Below the pieces are notes generated by a model that made no database searches, was not told where the DNA came from, and was given only the letters and a program-made list of their open reading frames with translations. Positions 1 to 6,538 of a stretch of DNA of 22,571 nucleotides are shown here, piece after piece. How positions within the stretch are numbered: position 1 is the stretch's first letter; each line of letters starts with the position of its first letter. The position numbers and the translations under genes were made by a program. The stretch covers positions 1 to 22,571 of the forward strand of contig JAFADM010000079.1 in the NCBI GenBank assembly GCA_023424865.1, written 5' to 3'. The stretch is from Bacillota bacterium (GTDB taxonomy: Bacteria > Bacillota_A > Clostridia > DSM-8532).

Positions 1-56
1 CGGTTCACATTATGCCTTTGCTTGCCCATACACGAAAATGAAATTTAGGTTGATTT

Positions 57-70
57 CGGACGGCAGTCCG
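57..70 (+). other. Short hairpin before the binding-protein gene
   Basis: CGGAC and GTCCG flank a four-base loop about 40 bases before the lipoprotein start. No T-run follows directly. It may be an intercistronic mRNA-stabilising or attenuating hairpin between an off-window permease gene and the binding protein. The role is inferred from position only. Confidence 0.3.
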
Positions 71-108
71 TTTCAAAATAAAAGTGTAACACAAAGGGGG
101 ATTTCATC

Positions 109-1689
109 ATGCTAAAAACAAAAAGGCTTTTACTGAAGTTTATGGCTATGGGACTTACACTGTCTCTGCTGGCCGGCTGCGGTACTCAGGGAGGAGGTAC
201 GGCGCCGGTGAATTCACCGTCTGATTCACCTAAGGCCAGTACCGGCGACAAAGAGGGTGAAAAGGAGGAGCTCAAGCAGGCAACGCTTAAGGTGCTGTTT
301 ATCGGCCCCGGCAAGCAGCAGGATTCAGACAGGGTATGGGAGGAATTCAACAAAAAGCTGCCCGAGTATCTGCCGAATACCAAGGTAGACGTCAGTATCG
401 TTCCCAATGCGGATTACAAGGATAAATGGCAGCTCATGATCGCTGCCGGAGAGCCCATGGATATTGCCTGGACGGGCTGGCTCATTCCCTATGTGGAGGA
501 AGTGGGAAAGGGTGCTTATAAGCCTTTGGATGAGCTTATCGACACCTATGCGCCCGCCATTAAGGCCGAGATTCCGGACTGGATAATGGAGAAAGCCAAG
601 GTAGACGGAAAAATTTATTCCATCCCCTGCTACCAGTCCATGGCCGAGCAAGGTCCTTCCATGAAAACTCAGAAGGAGCTGGCAGACAAATATCTGGATG
701 TTGAAGAAGCCAACAAGGTCTTTGCTTCGTCCAGGTACATGACAAAAGAAAAATACGACTTTATCGAAAACTATTTGAAAACCCTGGAGGACAACGGAGA
801 GCTGAGAAAGGGAATCAGCCCGTATATGGCACAGTGGCTGGGAAGCAACGGCTATGAGCATATAACGGGAGGCGTCTTTGTGGACGTGTTCGCCGACGAG
901 GTCAAAGCGGTGATGGGTTATGAAATTCCTGAAGTAAAGCTCAATTCCGATACCTTCCACGACTGGTTTGATAAGGGTTATATCAGAAAAGACGTTGTGG
1001 GAATGAAAACCGAGGACATCACCAAGGAAGAAGGAAAAACCGACGGTTATGTGGTCTGGTGCCATAACTACAGCAAATATGCCGACGCAACCGATTCGGG
1101 CAGATGGGGCTTTGATATTTTGAATATCTCCATTAACCAGTACTCCTACCTGCCCAATTCCCCCAGCTCCACCAGCCTGACCATTCCAAGAACCTCCCAA
1201 AATCCCGAAAGGGCCATGATGCTTATGGAGCTTTTGAATACCTCTAAAGGAACGGACCTTTACAATCTCCTCATCTGGGGTATTGAGAACGAGCATTACA
1301 CAAAAACCGGCGAAGGCACAATTGAAACCATCGGGTACCAGTCCCAGGGAACAAGCGATGCCAAATACGGCCTCTGGAAGTGGGCTATGGGCAATACCTT
1401 CAATGCATGGCAGACCCAGACCGACACCGAGGGTATGATGGATTATGTGAAGCAGCTTCACGATGAATCCATAGTATCTCCCCTCATGGGCTTTAAGCTG
1501 GATACCAGCCCCATCAAGACGGAGCTTGCCCAGATGTCCGCCGTTAACACGGAATACGACAGCATCTACTGGATGCCCAATTATGAAGAGCTCCGTGTTC
1601 AGCAGATTGAGAAGCTTCAAAAAGCCGGCGCGGAAAAGGTAAAGGCCGAAATTCAGAGACAGATTGACGAATGGCTGAAAACCAAGTGA
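109..1689 (+). CDS. Sugar ABC transporter substrate-binding lipoprotein (LplA-like, CUT1)
   Basis: Extracellular solute-binding protein that should capture an oligosaccharide or sugar and pass it to a CUT1 permease pair. The 526-residue product starts with a basic, hydrophobic signal peptide and a lipobox LAGC, so Cys24 is the likely lipidated residue. A Gly/Ser/Pro-rich tether of about 30 residues follows, then an alpha/beta binding fold. The start is fixed by AAAGGGGG eight bases upstream. Length and style match the large LplA-type lipoproteins of Firmicutes. Its permease genes are not downstream, so they are probably just off the left edge. The terminator after it and the glycoside hydrolase gene beyond suggest a carbohydrate-use locus. 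The substrate cannot be read from the sequence. It is distinct from the second binding protein at 12657-14258. Confidence 0.9.
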   Translation: MLKTKRLLLKFMAMGLTLSLLAGCGTQGGGTAPVNSPSDSPKASTGDKEGEKEELKQATLKVLFIGPGKQQDSDRVWEEFNKKLPEYLPNTKVDVSIVPNADYKDKWQLMIAAGEPMDIAWTGWLIPYVEEVGKGAYKPLDELIDTYAPAIKAEIPDWIMEKAKVDGKIYSIPCYQSMAEQGPSMKTQKELADKYLDVEEANKVFASSRYMTKEKYDFIENYLKTLEDNGELRKGISPYMAQWLGSNGYEHITGGVFVDVFADEVKAVMGYEIPEVKLNSDTFHDWFDKGYIRKDVVGMKTEDITKEEGKTDGYVVWCHNYSKYADATDSGRWGFDILNISINQYSYLPNSPSSTSLTIPRTSQNPERAMMLMELLNTSKGTDLYNLLIWGIENEHYTKTGEGTIETIGYQSQGTSDAKYGLWKWAMGNTFNAWQTQTDTEGMMDYVKQLHDESIVSPLMGFKLDTSPIKTELAQMSAVNTEYDSIYWMPNYEELRVQQIEKLQKAGAEKVKAEIQRQIDEWLKTK

Positions 1690-1744
1690 AATGAATTGCC
1701 TAAATAACGTCTTTTGCTTTAAACAATAAACCCAATCGGACGAC

Positions 1745-1790
1745 AAGCCGGACAGGCGGTAACAGGTGTACTGCCGTCCGGCTTTGTTTG
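1745..1790 (+). terminator. Intrinsic terminator after the binding-protein gene
   Basis: AAGCCGGAC (1745-1753) pairs with GTCCGGCTT (1776-1784). Inside it GGCGGTA pairs with TACTGCC with one mismatch. TTGTTT follows. This is a strong GC-rich stem that should end or attenuate transcription before the glycoside hydrolase gene. Confidence 0.75.
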
Positions 1791-1795
1791 GCAGT

Positions 1796-1851
1796 CCTTT
1801 GCGAAAGCAAATCTGGCAAAAAGGAAGGGGGTTGGATGCCCCTGAGCTTTT
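1796..1851 (+). repeat. Intergenic repeat, copy 1 (upstream of glycoside hydrolase)
   Basis: This 56-base stretch matches 7945-7995 closely. The first 21 bases are 18/21 identical, and the last block (GGGG, TTGG, TG, CCC, GAGCTTTT) has only transition differences. An A-rich middle varies in length. It can fold as a small CTTT/AAAG hairpin, then a GGGG/CCCC hairpin, with AAGC and GCTT able to close the whole. It lies between the terminator and the ribosome binding site of the hydrolase gene. I do not recognise it as a known riboswitch. Confidence 0.6.
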
Positions 1852-1875
1852 GTTTTGGAACGAGGAGATTAGTGT

Positions 1876-3861
1876 ATGAAAAGACTTGCGGTAAGACAGG
1901 TTCATCTCGATTTTCACAGCTCGGAGCACATTCCGGGCATAGGCAGCAAATTCAGCAAAAAAAATTTCCAGGAGGCATTGCTGACCGGGCATCTGGACTC
2001 CATAACCCTATTTGCAAAATGCCATCACAGCTGGTGCTACTTTCCCACGAAAACGGGGCAAATGCACCCCCGGTTAAACTTTGATCTTATGGGGGAGATG
2101 GTGGAGGCTGCCCATGAAATAGGGGTTAAAGCTCCCCTTTATATCACTGTGGGATGGTCCTCCAACGATGGGGAGAACCATCCGGAATGGCTGGCAAGGA
2201 ACAAGGACGGAAGCCCTCAGCTGACCAACTACAGTTTGGAGGCCAGGCCGGAGGATAAAAGGCCCATTGCCTCCTGGAAGGTACTTTGTCCGTCAGGGTC
2301 TTACGCAGCCCATATTTATGACCTTACCCGAGAAATAAGTGAAAGGTATCCAAAAGTGGACGGCCTTTTTTACGATATCTGCTTTATCGATGACCGGTGC
2401 TACTGCGACTCCTGCCTTAAAGGCATGGCAGAGCAGGGATTGGATCCGGAAAAGGAGGACGATGCCCGCGCCTGGTATATCCATATGCGCAGAGCGTTTA
2501 TGGCCCGGTGTACCGAAATTGTCCGTGAAAGGCACCCGGAGAGCACGGTATTCTTTAATGGCGGCGCGGATCAATACAGGCCCCAATACCATGATTTACA
2601 AACTCACTTTGAGCTTGAGGACCTTCCCACTACCTGGGGAGGCTATGATAAAATGCCGCCAAGAGCCAAATACTTTGCACGTACAGGCAAGGACTACCTG
2701 GGAATGACGGGGAAATTCCATACCATGTGGGGGGAATTCGGCGGCTTCAAAAACCCGGCAGCCCTAAGGTATGAATGCGCCGCCATGCTTACCTACGGCG
2801 CCGGGTGCAGTGTGGGAGACCAGCTCCACCCCTCAGGCGAAATGGATATGGATACTTACCGGAGCATCGGCTATGCCTATGAATACGTAAAGCAAATGGA
2901 AGACTATTGCTTTGAGACGGAGGAAACCACCCGGCTGGGAATCATGCAGTCCGGAGATCCTCAGTCGGATGAGGGCCTTGTTAAAATGCTTCTGGAACGC
3001 CAGATGGATTTTGATATTGTCCTGCCCGAAGACCCTCTTTCCAGGTTTGATGCTATTATACTTCCGGATTCAGTGGTTCTGGACGAAGAGACAGCAGCCC
3101 GCATTGAAGCCTTTGCAGCAAATGGCGGAGGGGTTCTGCTTACAGGAGAAAGCGGACTTAACAGGGAAAAGGACAGGCTCCTCATTGATACCGGAGCCGA
3201 CGATCTGGGGCCTTCAGAATATGAAAATGACTATGTCTGTGCGGGTACGGAGCTGGCAGAAGGGATTGTTTCATCCCCCTTTCTGTTTTATGAGGCAGCC
3301 CGCAGAGTTGGTGTAAGGGACGGAAAAGTATGGGCCTCCCTAAGGGAACCCTATTTCAACAGAACCTACGCCCGCTACTGCTCACATCAGAATACGCCCT
3401 ATAAGCTTGAAGCCGCCCCTTATCCGGCAGTGGTCGGCAAGGGGAGCATTCTCCACCTGACTCATAAAATATGCAAAATGTATTTTATCCACGGCGCCCA
3501 GTATCACAGGGATTATTTTATAAACGCCCTAAGGCTGGTGTATAAAAATCCTGTGATGAAGGCGGGGATGCCCAGCGCGGGAAGGGCGCGTTTTGTCAGG
3601 CAGCCATCCAATAACCGTTATATTTTACACTTGCTGTATGGCGCCCCGGTACGCAGGGGGAGGGCGGAGGTTATGGAAGATTTGCCGCCATTGTACCGCA
3701 TTCCTCTTAGGATAAGAGCAGCGGAAAAGATTGATCGGATTTATTCCGTGCCCAAGGGTGTTGAAATTCCTTTTACTCAAAAAAACGGAGTAGTGGAATT
3801 TACCGTTCCGGAGGTTCAGTGCCATCAGGCAGTGGTTTTGGAGTACGGGAATAAAGCCTGA
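1876..3861 (+). CDS. Putative cytoplasmic glycoside hydrolase (GHL6-like TIM barrel plus GATase-like domain)
   Basis: Probable glycosidase acting on imported oligosaccharides. The 661-residue protein has no signal peptide, so it should act in the cytosol. Residues about 1-330 look like the hypothetical glycosyl hydrolase 6 (GHL6) barrel: AKCHHSWCYFPT near 47-58, a strand ending GLFYDICF with Asp167, a C-x-C-x2-C motif at Cys175/177/180, and WGEFGG with Glu287. Residues about 350-450 (DFDIVLPED, FDAIILPD, GGGVLLTGES) resemble the beta-galactosidase trimerisation or GATase-like fold that follows such barrels. A small C-terminal beta domain ends the protein. GAGGAG eight bases before the ATG supports this start. 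Known relatives are annotated as alpha-L-fucosidase or beta-galactosidase-like, but the substrate and catalytic pair are not established here. It converges on pflB with only 14 bases between the two stop codons. Confidence 0.75.
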   Translation: MKRLAVRQVHLDFHSSEHIPGIGSKFSKKNFQEALLTGHLDSITLFAKCHHSWCYFPTKTGQMHPRLNFDLMGEMVEAAHEIGVKAPLYITVGWSSNDGENHPEWLARNKDGSPQLTNYSLEARPEDKRPIASWKVLCPSGSYAAHIYDLTREISERYPKVDGLFYDICFIDDRCYCDSCLKGMAEQGLDPEKEDDARAWYIHMRRAFMARCTEIVRERHPESTVFFNGGADQYRPQYHDLQTHFELEDLPTTWGGYDKMPPRAKYFARTGKDYLGMTGKFHTMWGEFGGFKNPAALRYECAAMLTYGAGCSVGDQLHPSGEMDMDTYRSIGYAYEYVKQMEDYCFETEETTRLGIMQSGDPQSDEGLVKMLLERQMDFDIVLPEDPLSRFDAIILPDSVVLDEETAARIEAFAANGGGVLLTGESGLNREKDRLLIDTGADDLGPSEYENDYVCAGTELAEGIVSSPFLFYEAARRVGVRDGKVWASLREPYFNRTYARYCSHQNTPYKLEAAPYPAVVGKGSILHLTHKICKMYFIHGAQYHRDYFINALRLVYKNPVMKAGMPSAGRARFVRQPSNNRYILHLLYGAPVRRGRAEVMEDLPPLYRIPLRIRAAEKIDRIYSVPKGVEIPFTQKNGVVEFTVPEVQCHQAVVLEYGNKA

Positions 3862-3875
3862 AATCACTATAAAAA

Positions 3876-6074
3876 CTACATGCCGTCATGAAAGGAGCGG
3901 GCAAGAACCTCTTTCTTTTGAGCCTCCGTCAGCTTGTTAAAATGAACGGCATAGCCGGAAACCCTTATTGTAAGCCAGGGATAGCGTTCCGGGCTCTCAA
4001 TGGCTTCGAGGAGCAGCTTTCTGTCCAGCACGTTGATATTCAGGTGATGACCGCCCTTTGCAAAATAACCGTCAAGAAGGGCAGCCAGATTGGCGGTGCG
4101 CTGACGGGATTCCCTGCCAAGGGAAGGGGGCGTAAGGGAAAGAGTTAGGGAGATACCGTCCCTGCAGGTTTCATAAGGGAGCTTGGCCACTGTATTCAGA
4201 ACGGCCAGGGCTCCCTTTTTGTCCCTTCCGTGCATGGGGTTGGCTCCGGGGGCAAAGGGCTCTCCCTTTTTGCGCCCGTCAGGGGTTGCCCCTGTTTTTT
4301 TGCCATAAACCACATTGGAGGTAATGGTGAGAATGGAAAGGGTATGCTCCGCGTTTCTGTAGGCTCTTCGTGCCTTCAAGTCCTGGAGGAAGCTGTGAGC
4401 AAGCACCACGGCAAGGCTGTCCGCCCTGTCGTCGTCATTTCCGTATTTTGGAAAGTCTCCTTTGATAATAAAATCTGTTACCAGGCCGTCCTCGTTTTTA
4501 AGGGGTGTAACCCGGGCATACTTAATGGCGCTCAGGGAATCGCATACAACACTCAAGCCCGCTATGCCAAAGGCCATAAAGCGGTGGACCCGGGTATCGT
4601 GAAGCGCCATCATCAGCCTTTCATAGGCATATTTATCATGCATGTGGTGAATGATGTTGAGGGTATCCACATAGAGTGCGGCAAGCCAGGCCTGATAACG
4701 GTAAAAGCTTTCCATCACCCAGTCAAAGGAAAGCGGTCCGGGTGGACAGTGTTCTCCGGCGGGGCCAATTTGTTCCCCCGTGAACTCGTCCCTTCCTCCG
4801 TTGAGGGCTAAAAGCAAAAGCTTGGGCAGGTTGCACCGGGCGCCGAAAAACTGCATATCCCTGCCTATGTCCATGGCCGACACACAGCAGGAAATGCCGT
4901 AATCGGAGCCAAAAACAGGCCTCATGAGATCATCGTTTTCGTACTGGATGGCACTGGTTTCAATGGAGATTTGGGTGCAATAGCTTTTGAAGGGATCGGG
5001 CAGGCGTTCCGACCAGAGCACGGTTAAATTAGGCTCAGGTGCCGGTCCTAGGTTTACCAGAGTATGGAGAAAACGGTAGGCGGTTTTCGTTACCTGGTGG
5101 CGGCCCGAACTGCTCATACCTCCCAAAGCCTCGGTCAGCCACACCGGATCTCCGGCAAAAAGCTCGTTGTATTCAGGGGTGCGAAGGTGTCTTACAAGAC
5201 GTAGCTTTATAACAAGCTGGTCGATGAGCTCCTGGGCGCCTGACTCATCCAGAAGCCCGTTACAAATATCTTTTTCAATATAAATATCAAAGAAGGTATT
5301 AAGCCTTCCCAGGGAGTTGGCGGCCCCGTTGGTTTCCCTGACAGCTCCTAAAAAGGCCAGGTAAGTCCATTGAACAGCTTCAAAGGCGTTAACCGCGGGC
5401 TTTTTGATATCAAAGCCGTAGGCGGCGCCCAGGGCTGCAAGCTCCTTTAACGCTTGAATCTGCTCGTAAGCCTCCTCACGAAGCCGTATGTTCTCCTCAG
5501 ACATTTCCTCATTGGCAAGCGCCTCAAGATCCTCCTGCTTTCCCTGGATAAGGGTATCTGTGCCATAGAGGGCTACGCGCCGGTAGTCGCCTATGATACG
5601 CCCCCTTCCGTAAGCATCGGGAAGTCCTGTAATGACACCGGAGCGGCGTGCCTTGAGCATGTCCCCGGTATAGGCATGAAAAACGCCGTCGTTATGGCTT
5701 TTCCGGTATTTGAAATAGAGCTTTTCCACATCCCCGGACAGGTGGCAGCCATAGGCCTCGCAGGCTTTCTTCGCCAGCCTCAGCCCCCCGAAGGGATTTA
5801 CCATGCGCTTTAAGGGTTCGTCGGTCTGAAGGCCTACGATGACCTCGTTTTTCCTGTCAATATAACCGGGGGCAAAGCTTAGGATACCGGACAGGCTCTG
5901 AACATCAATGCCCTTCACGCCACCCTGCCGGGCTTCTTCTTTTAAAAGCTCCTCACAAGTCTCCCAGAGCCTCCGGGTGCGGCTTGTGGGTGGAGCCAGA
6001 AAGCTGCTGTCCCCGTCGTAGGGGGTGTAATGGCCGAGGATAAAAGCTTCAATGTCCTTTTTAGAGGGATTCAT
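3876..6074 (-). CDS. pflB: Formate C-acetyltransferase (pyruvate formate-lyase)
   Basis: Cytosolic glycyl-radical enzyme converting pyruvate and CoA to acetyl-CoA and formate. The 732-residue protein shows the family hallmarks: YTPYDGD near the N-terminus, SHNDGVF and TGLPDAYGRGRIIGDYRRVA in the first third, the active-site Cys396-Cys397 pair in GISCCVSAMD, and the glycyl-radical loop RVSGYAV with Gly707 near the C-terminus. I place the start at the internal ATG at 6074, with AGGAAAGG upstream. The earlier in-frame ATG at 6152 lies inside the leader terminator and would add a hydrophobic 26-residue stretch unlike PFL. With this start it lacks about 18 N-terminal residues relative to the E. 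coli enzyme, including the usual W-x-GF segment. No activating enzyme gene (pflA) is next to it. Its leader carries a ZTP riboswitch, so it probably supplies formate for formyl-tetrahydrofolate and purine synthesis. Confidence 0.95.
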   Translation of the reverse strand: MNPSKKDIEAFILGHYTPYDGDSSFLAPPTSRTRRLWETCEELLKEEARQGGVKGIDVQSLSGILSFAPGYIDRKNEVIVGLQTDEPLKRMVNPFGGLRLAKKACEAYGCHLSGDVEKLYFKYRKSHNDGVFHAYTGDMLKARRSGVITGLPDAYGRGRIIGDYRRVALYGTDTLIQGKQEDLEALANEEMSEENIRLREEAYEQIQALKELAALGAAYGFDIKKPAVNAFEAVQWTYLAFLGAVRETNGAANSLGRLNTFFDIYIEKDICNGLLDESGAQELIDQLVIKLRLVRHLRTPEYNELFAGDPVWLTEALGGMSSSGRHQVTKTAYRFLHTLVNLGPAPEPNLTVLWSERLPDPFKSYCTQISIETSAIQYENDDLMRPVFGSDYGISCCVSAMDIGRDMQFFGARCNLPKLLLLALNGGRDEFTGEQIGPAGEHCPPGPLSFDWVMESFYRYQAWLAALYVDTLNIIHHMHDKYAYERLMMALHDTRVHRFMAFGIAGLSVVCDSLSAIKYARVTPLKNEDGLVTDFIIKGDFPKYGNDDDRADSLAVVLAHSFLQDLKARRAYRNAEHTLSILTITSNVVYGKKTGATPDGRKKGEPFAPGANPMHGRDKKGALAVLNTVAKLPYETCRDGISLTLSLTPPSLGRESRQRTANLAALLDGYFAKGGHHLNINVLDRKLLLEAIESPERYPWLTIRVSGYAVHFNKLTEAQKKEVLARSFHDGM

Positions 6075-6131
6075 AGGCCACCGTAACCTTTCCTGCCCTG
6101 GGCATAGGGTTGTTTCAAGAAGGAAAACAAC

Positions 6132-6177
6132 AAAAAACGCCTGGGCAAACACATATTTATATATGGTTCGCCCAGGC
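6132..6177 (-). terminator. Riboswitch expression platform: intrinsic terminator in the pflB leader
   Basis: Read on the minus strand, CGCCTGGGC (6177-6169 side) pairs perfectly with GCCCAGGCG (ending at 6138). The stem continues as GAAC/GTTT with one mismatch. TTTTTTG follows at once. The 5' arm is the same CCGCCTGGGC segment needed for the aptamer pseudoknot. Ligand binding and termination are therefore mutually exclusive, which predicts an ON switch. It ends about 60 bases before the pflB start. Confidence 0.88.
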
Positions 6178-6240
6178 GGCCGGCTTAAGCTTAATCATGC
6201 TCCCCTGCGGTTAATTCCGCATGTCCGCCAGTTGCATGAT
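6170..6240 (-). ncRNA. ZTP riboswitch (pfl RNA motif) aptamer
   Basis: On the minus strand, stem P1 is ATCATGC with GCATGAT (6240-6234 and 6200-6194). Inside it lie the conserved ACTGGCGGA, a second stem GCGG/CCGC with loop AATTAA, and GGGGAGC. A short linker with a GCTTAAGC hairpin leads to the conserved 3' element CCGCCTGGGC, whose GCC can pair with the GGC of ACTGGCG as the pseudoknot. These are the signature segments of the ZTP-sensing pfl motif, which senses ZTP/ZMP (AICAR) as a sign of low 10-formyl-tetrahydrofolate. This aptamer class is known upstream of pfl, fhs and purine genes, which fits pflB. Confidence 0.9.
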
Positions 6241-6294
6241 GTTTTATTTTATTAGGCCCTGCTGCTTCCGCATGAGGCCGTTAGATACAAAAAA

Positions 6295-6323
6295 AGTATA
6301 TATGGCCAAACTGCTATTGTCAA
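6295..6323 (-). promoter_or_regulatory. Sigma-A promoter of pflB
   Basis: On the minus strand there is a consensus TTGACA (6323-6318), a 17-base spacer and TATACT (6300-6295). Transcription should start near 6288, giving a leader of about 210 bases that holds a first GGCC/GGCC hairpin, the ZTP aptamer and its terminator. Confidence 0.85.
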
Positions 6324-6385
6324 CTTAAAACATCAGGGCCGTTTGCGCTTGTTCCTTACGGACTGCTGCCTGCGTAAAACGTCGA

Positions 6386-6417
6386 AACCTGCCGTATGCC
6401 GTCATCATAAGCAGGTT
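6386..6417. other. Inverted repeat in the pflB/LysM-gene divergent region
   Basis: AACCTGC (6386-6392) and GCAGGTT (6411-6417) are perfectly complementary, with an 18-base spacer. It lies upstream of both divergent promoters and not in a coding region. It could be a protein-binding operator or a chance hairpin. No T-run adjoins it on either strand. Confidence 0.3.
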
Positions 6418-6462
6418 AAAAGGCTGTTAAGATTACAAATTAATGATATATTTGCAATTGAG

Positions 6463-6492
6463 TTGAAAGGTATAAATAAGTTATGATAAGAT
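6463..6492 (+). promoter_or_regulatory. Possible promoter of the PP2C-like/LysM gene
   Basis: TTGAAA (6463-6468), an 18-base spacer and TAAGAT (6487-6492) precede the gene in an AT-rich stretch. Both boxes depart from consensus, so the assignment is tentative. The ribosome binding site AGAGGAG follows just before the ATG. Confidence 0.4.
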
Positions 6493-6538
6493 AACTAGAG
6501 GAAAAGGGCATGAATCATGTCGAAAAGAGGAGAATCCA

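Noticed and set aside
1796..1851. Repeat element as a c-di-GMP, cobalamin or other familiar riboswitch
   Set aside because: Only short words such as GCAAATC recall known aptamers; the conserved cores of those classes are missing and the second copy is not upstream of a gene on the same strand.
325..1992. Long minus-strand open frame (555 codons) opposite the first lipoprotein
   Set aside because: It is antisense to a clear lipoprotein gene, has no recognisable domain or ribosome binding site, and its composition is that of a shadow frame.
6075..6152. Upstream ATG extending pflB by 26 residues
   Set aside because: The ATG lies in the loop of the leader terminator, lacks a ribosome binding site, and adds a hydrophobic stretch unlike PFL N-termini. 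The ATG at 6074 is preferred.
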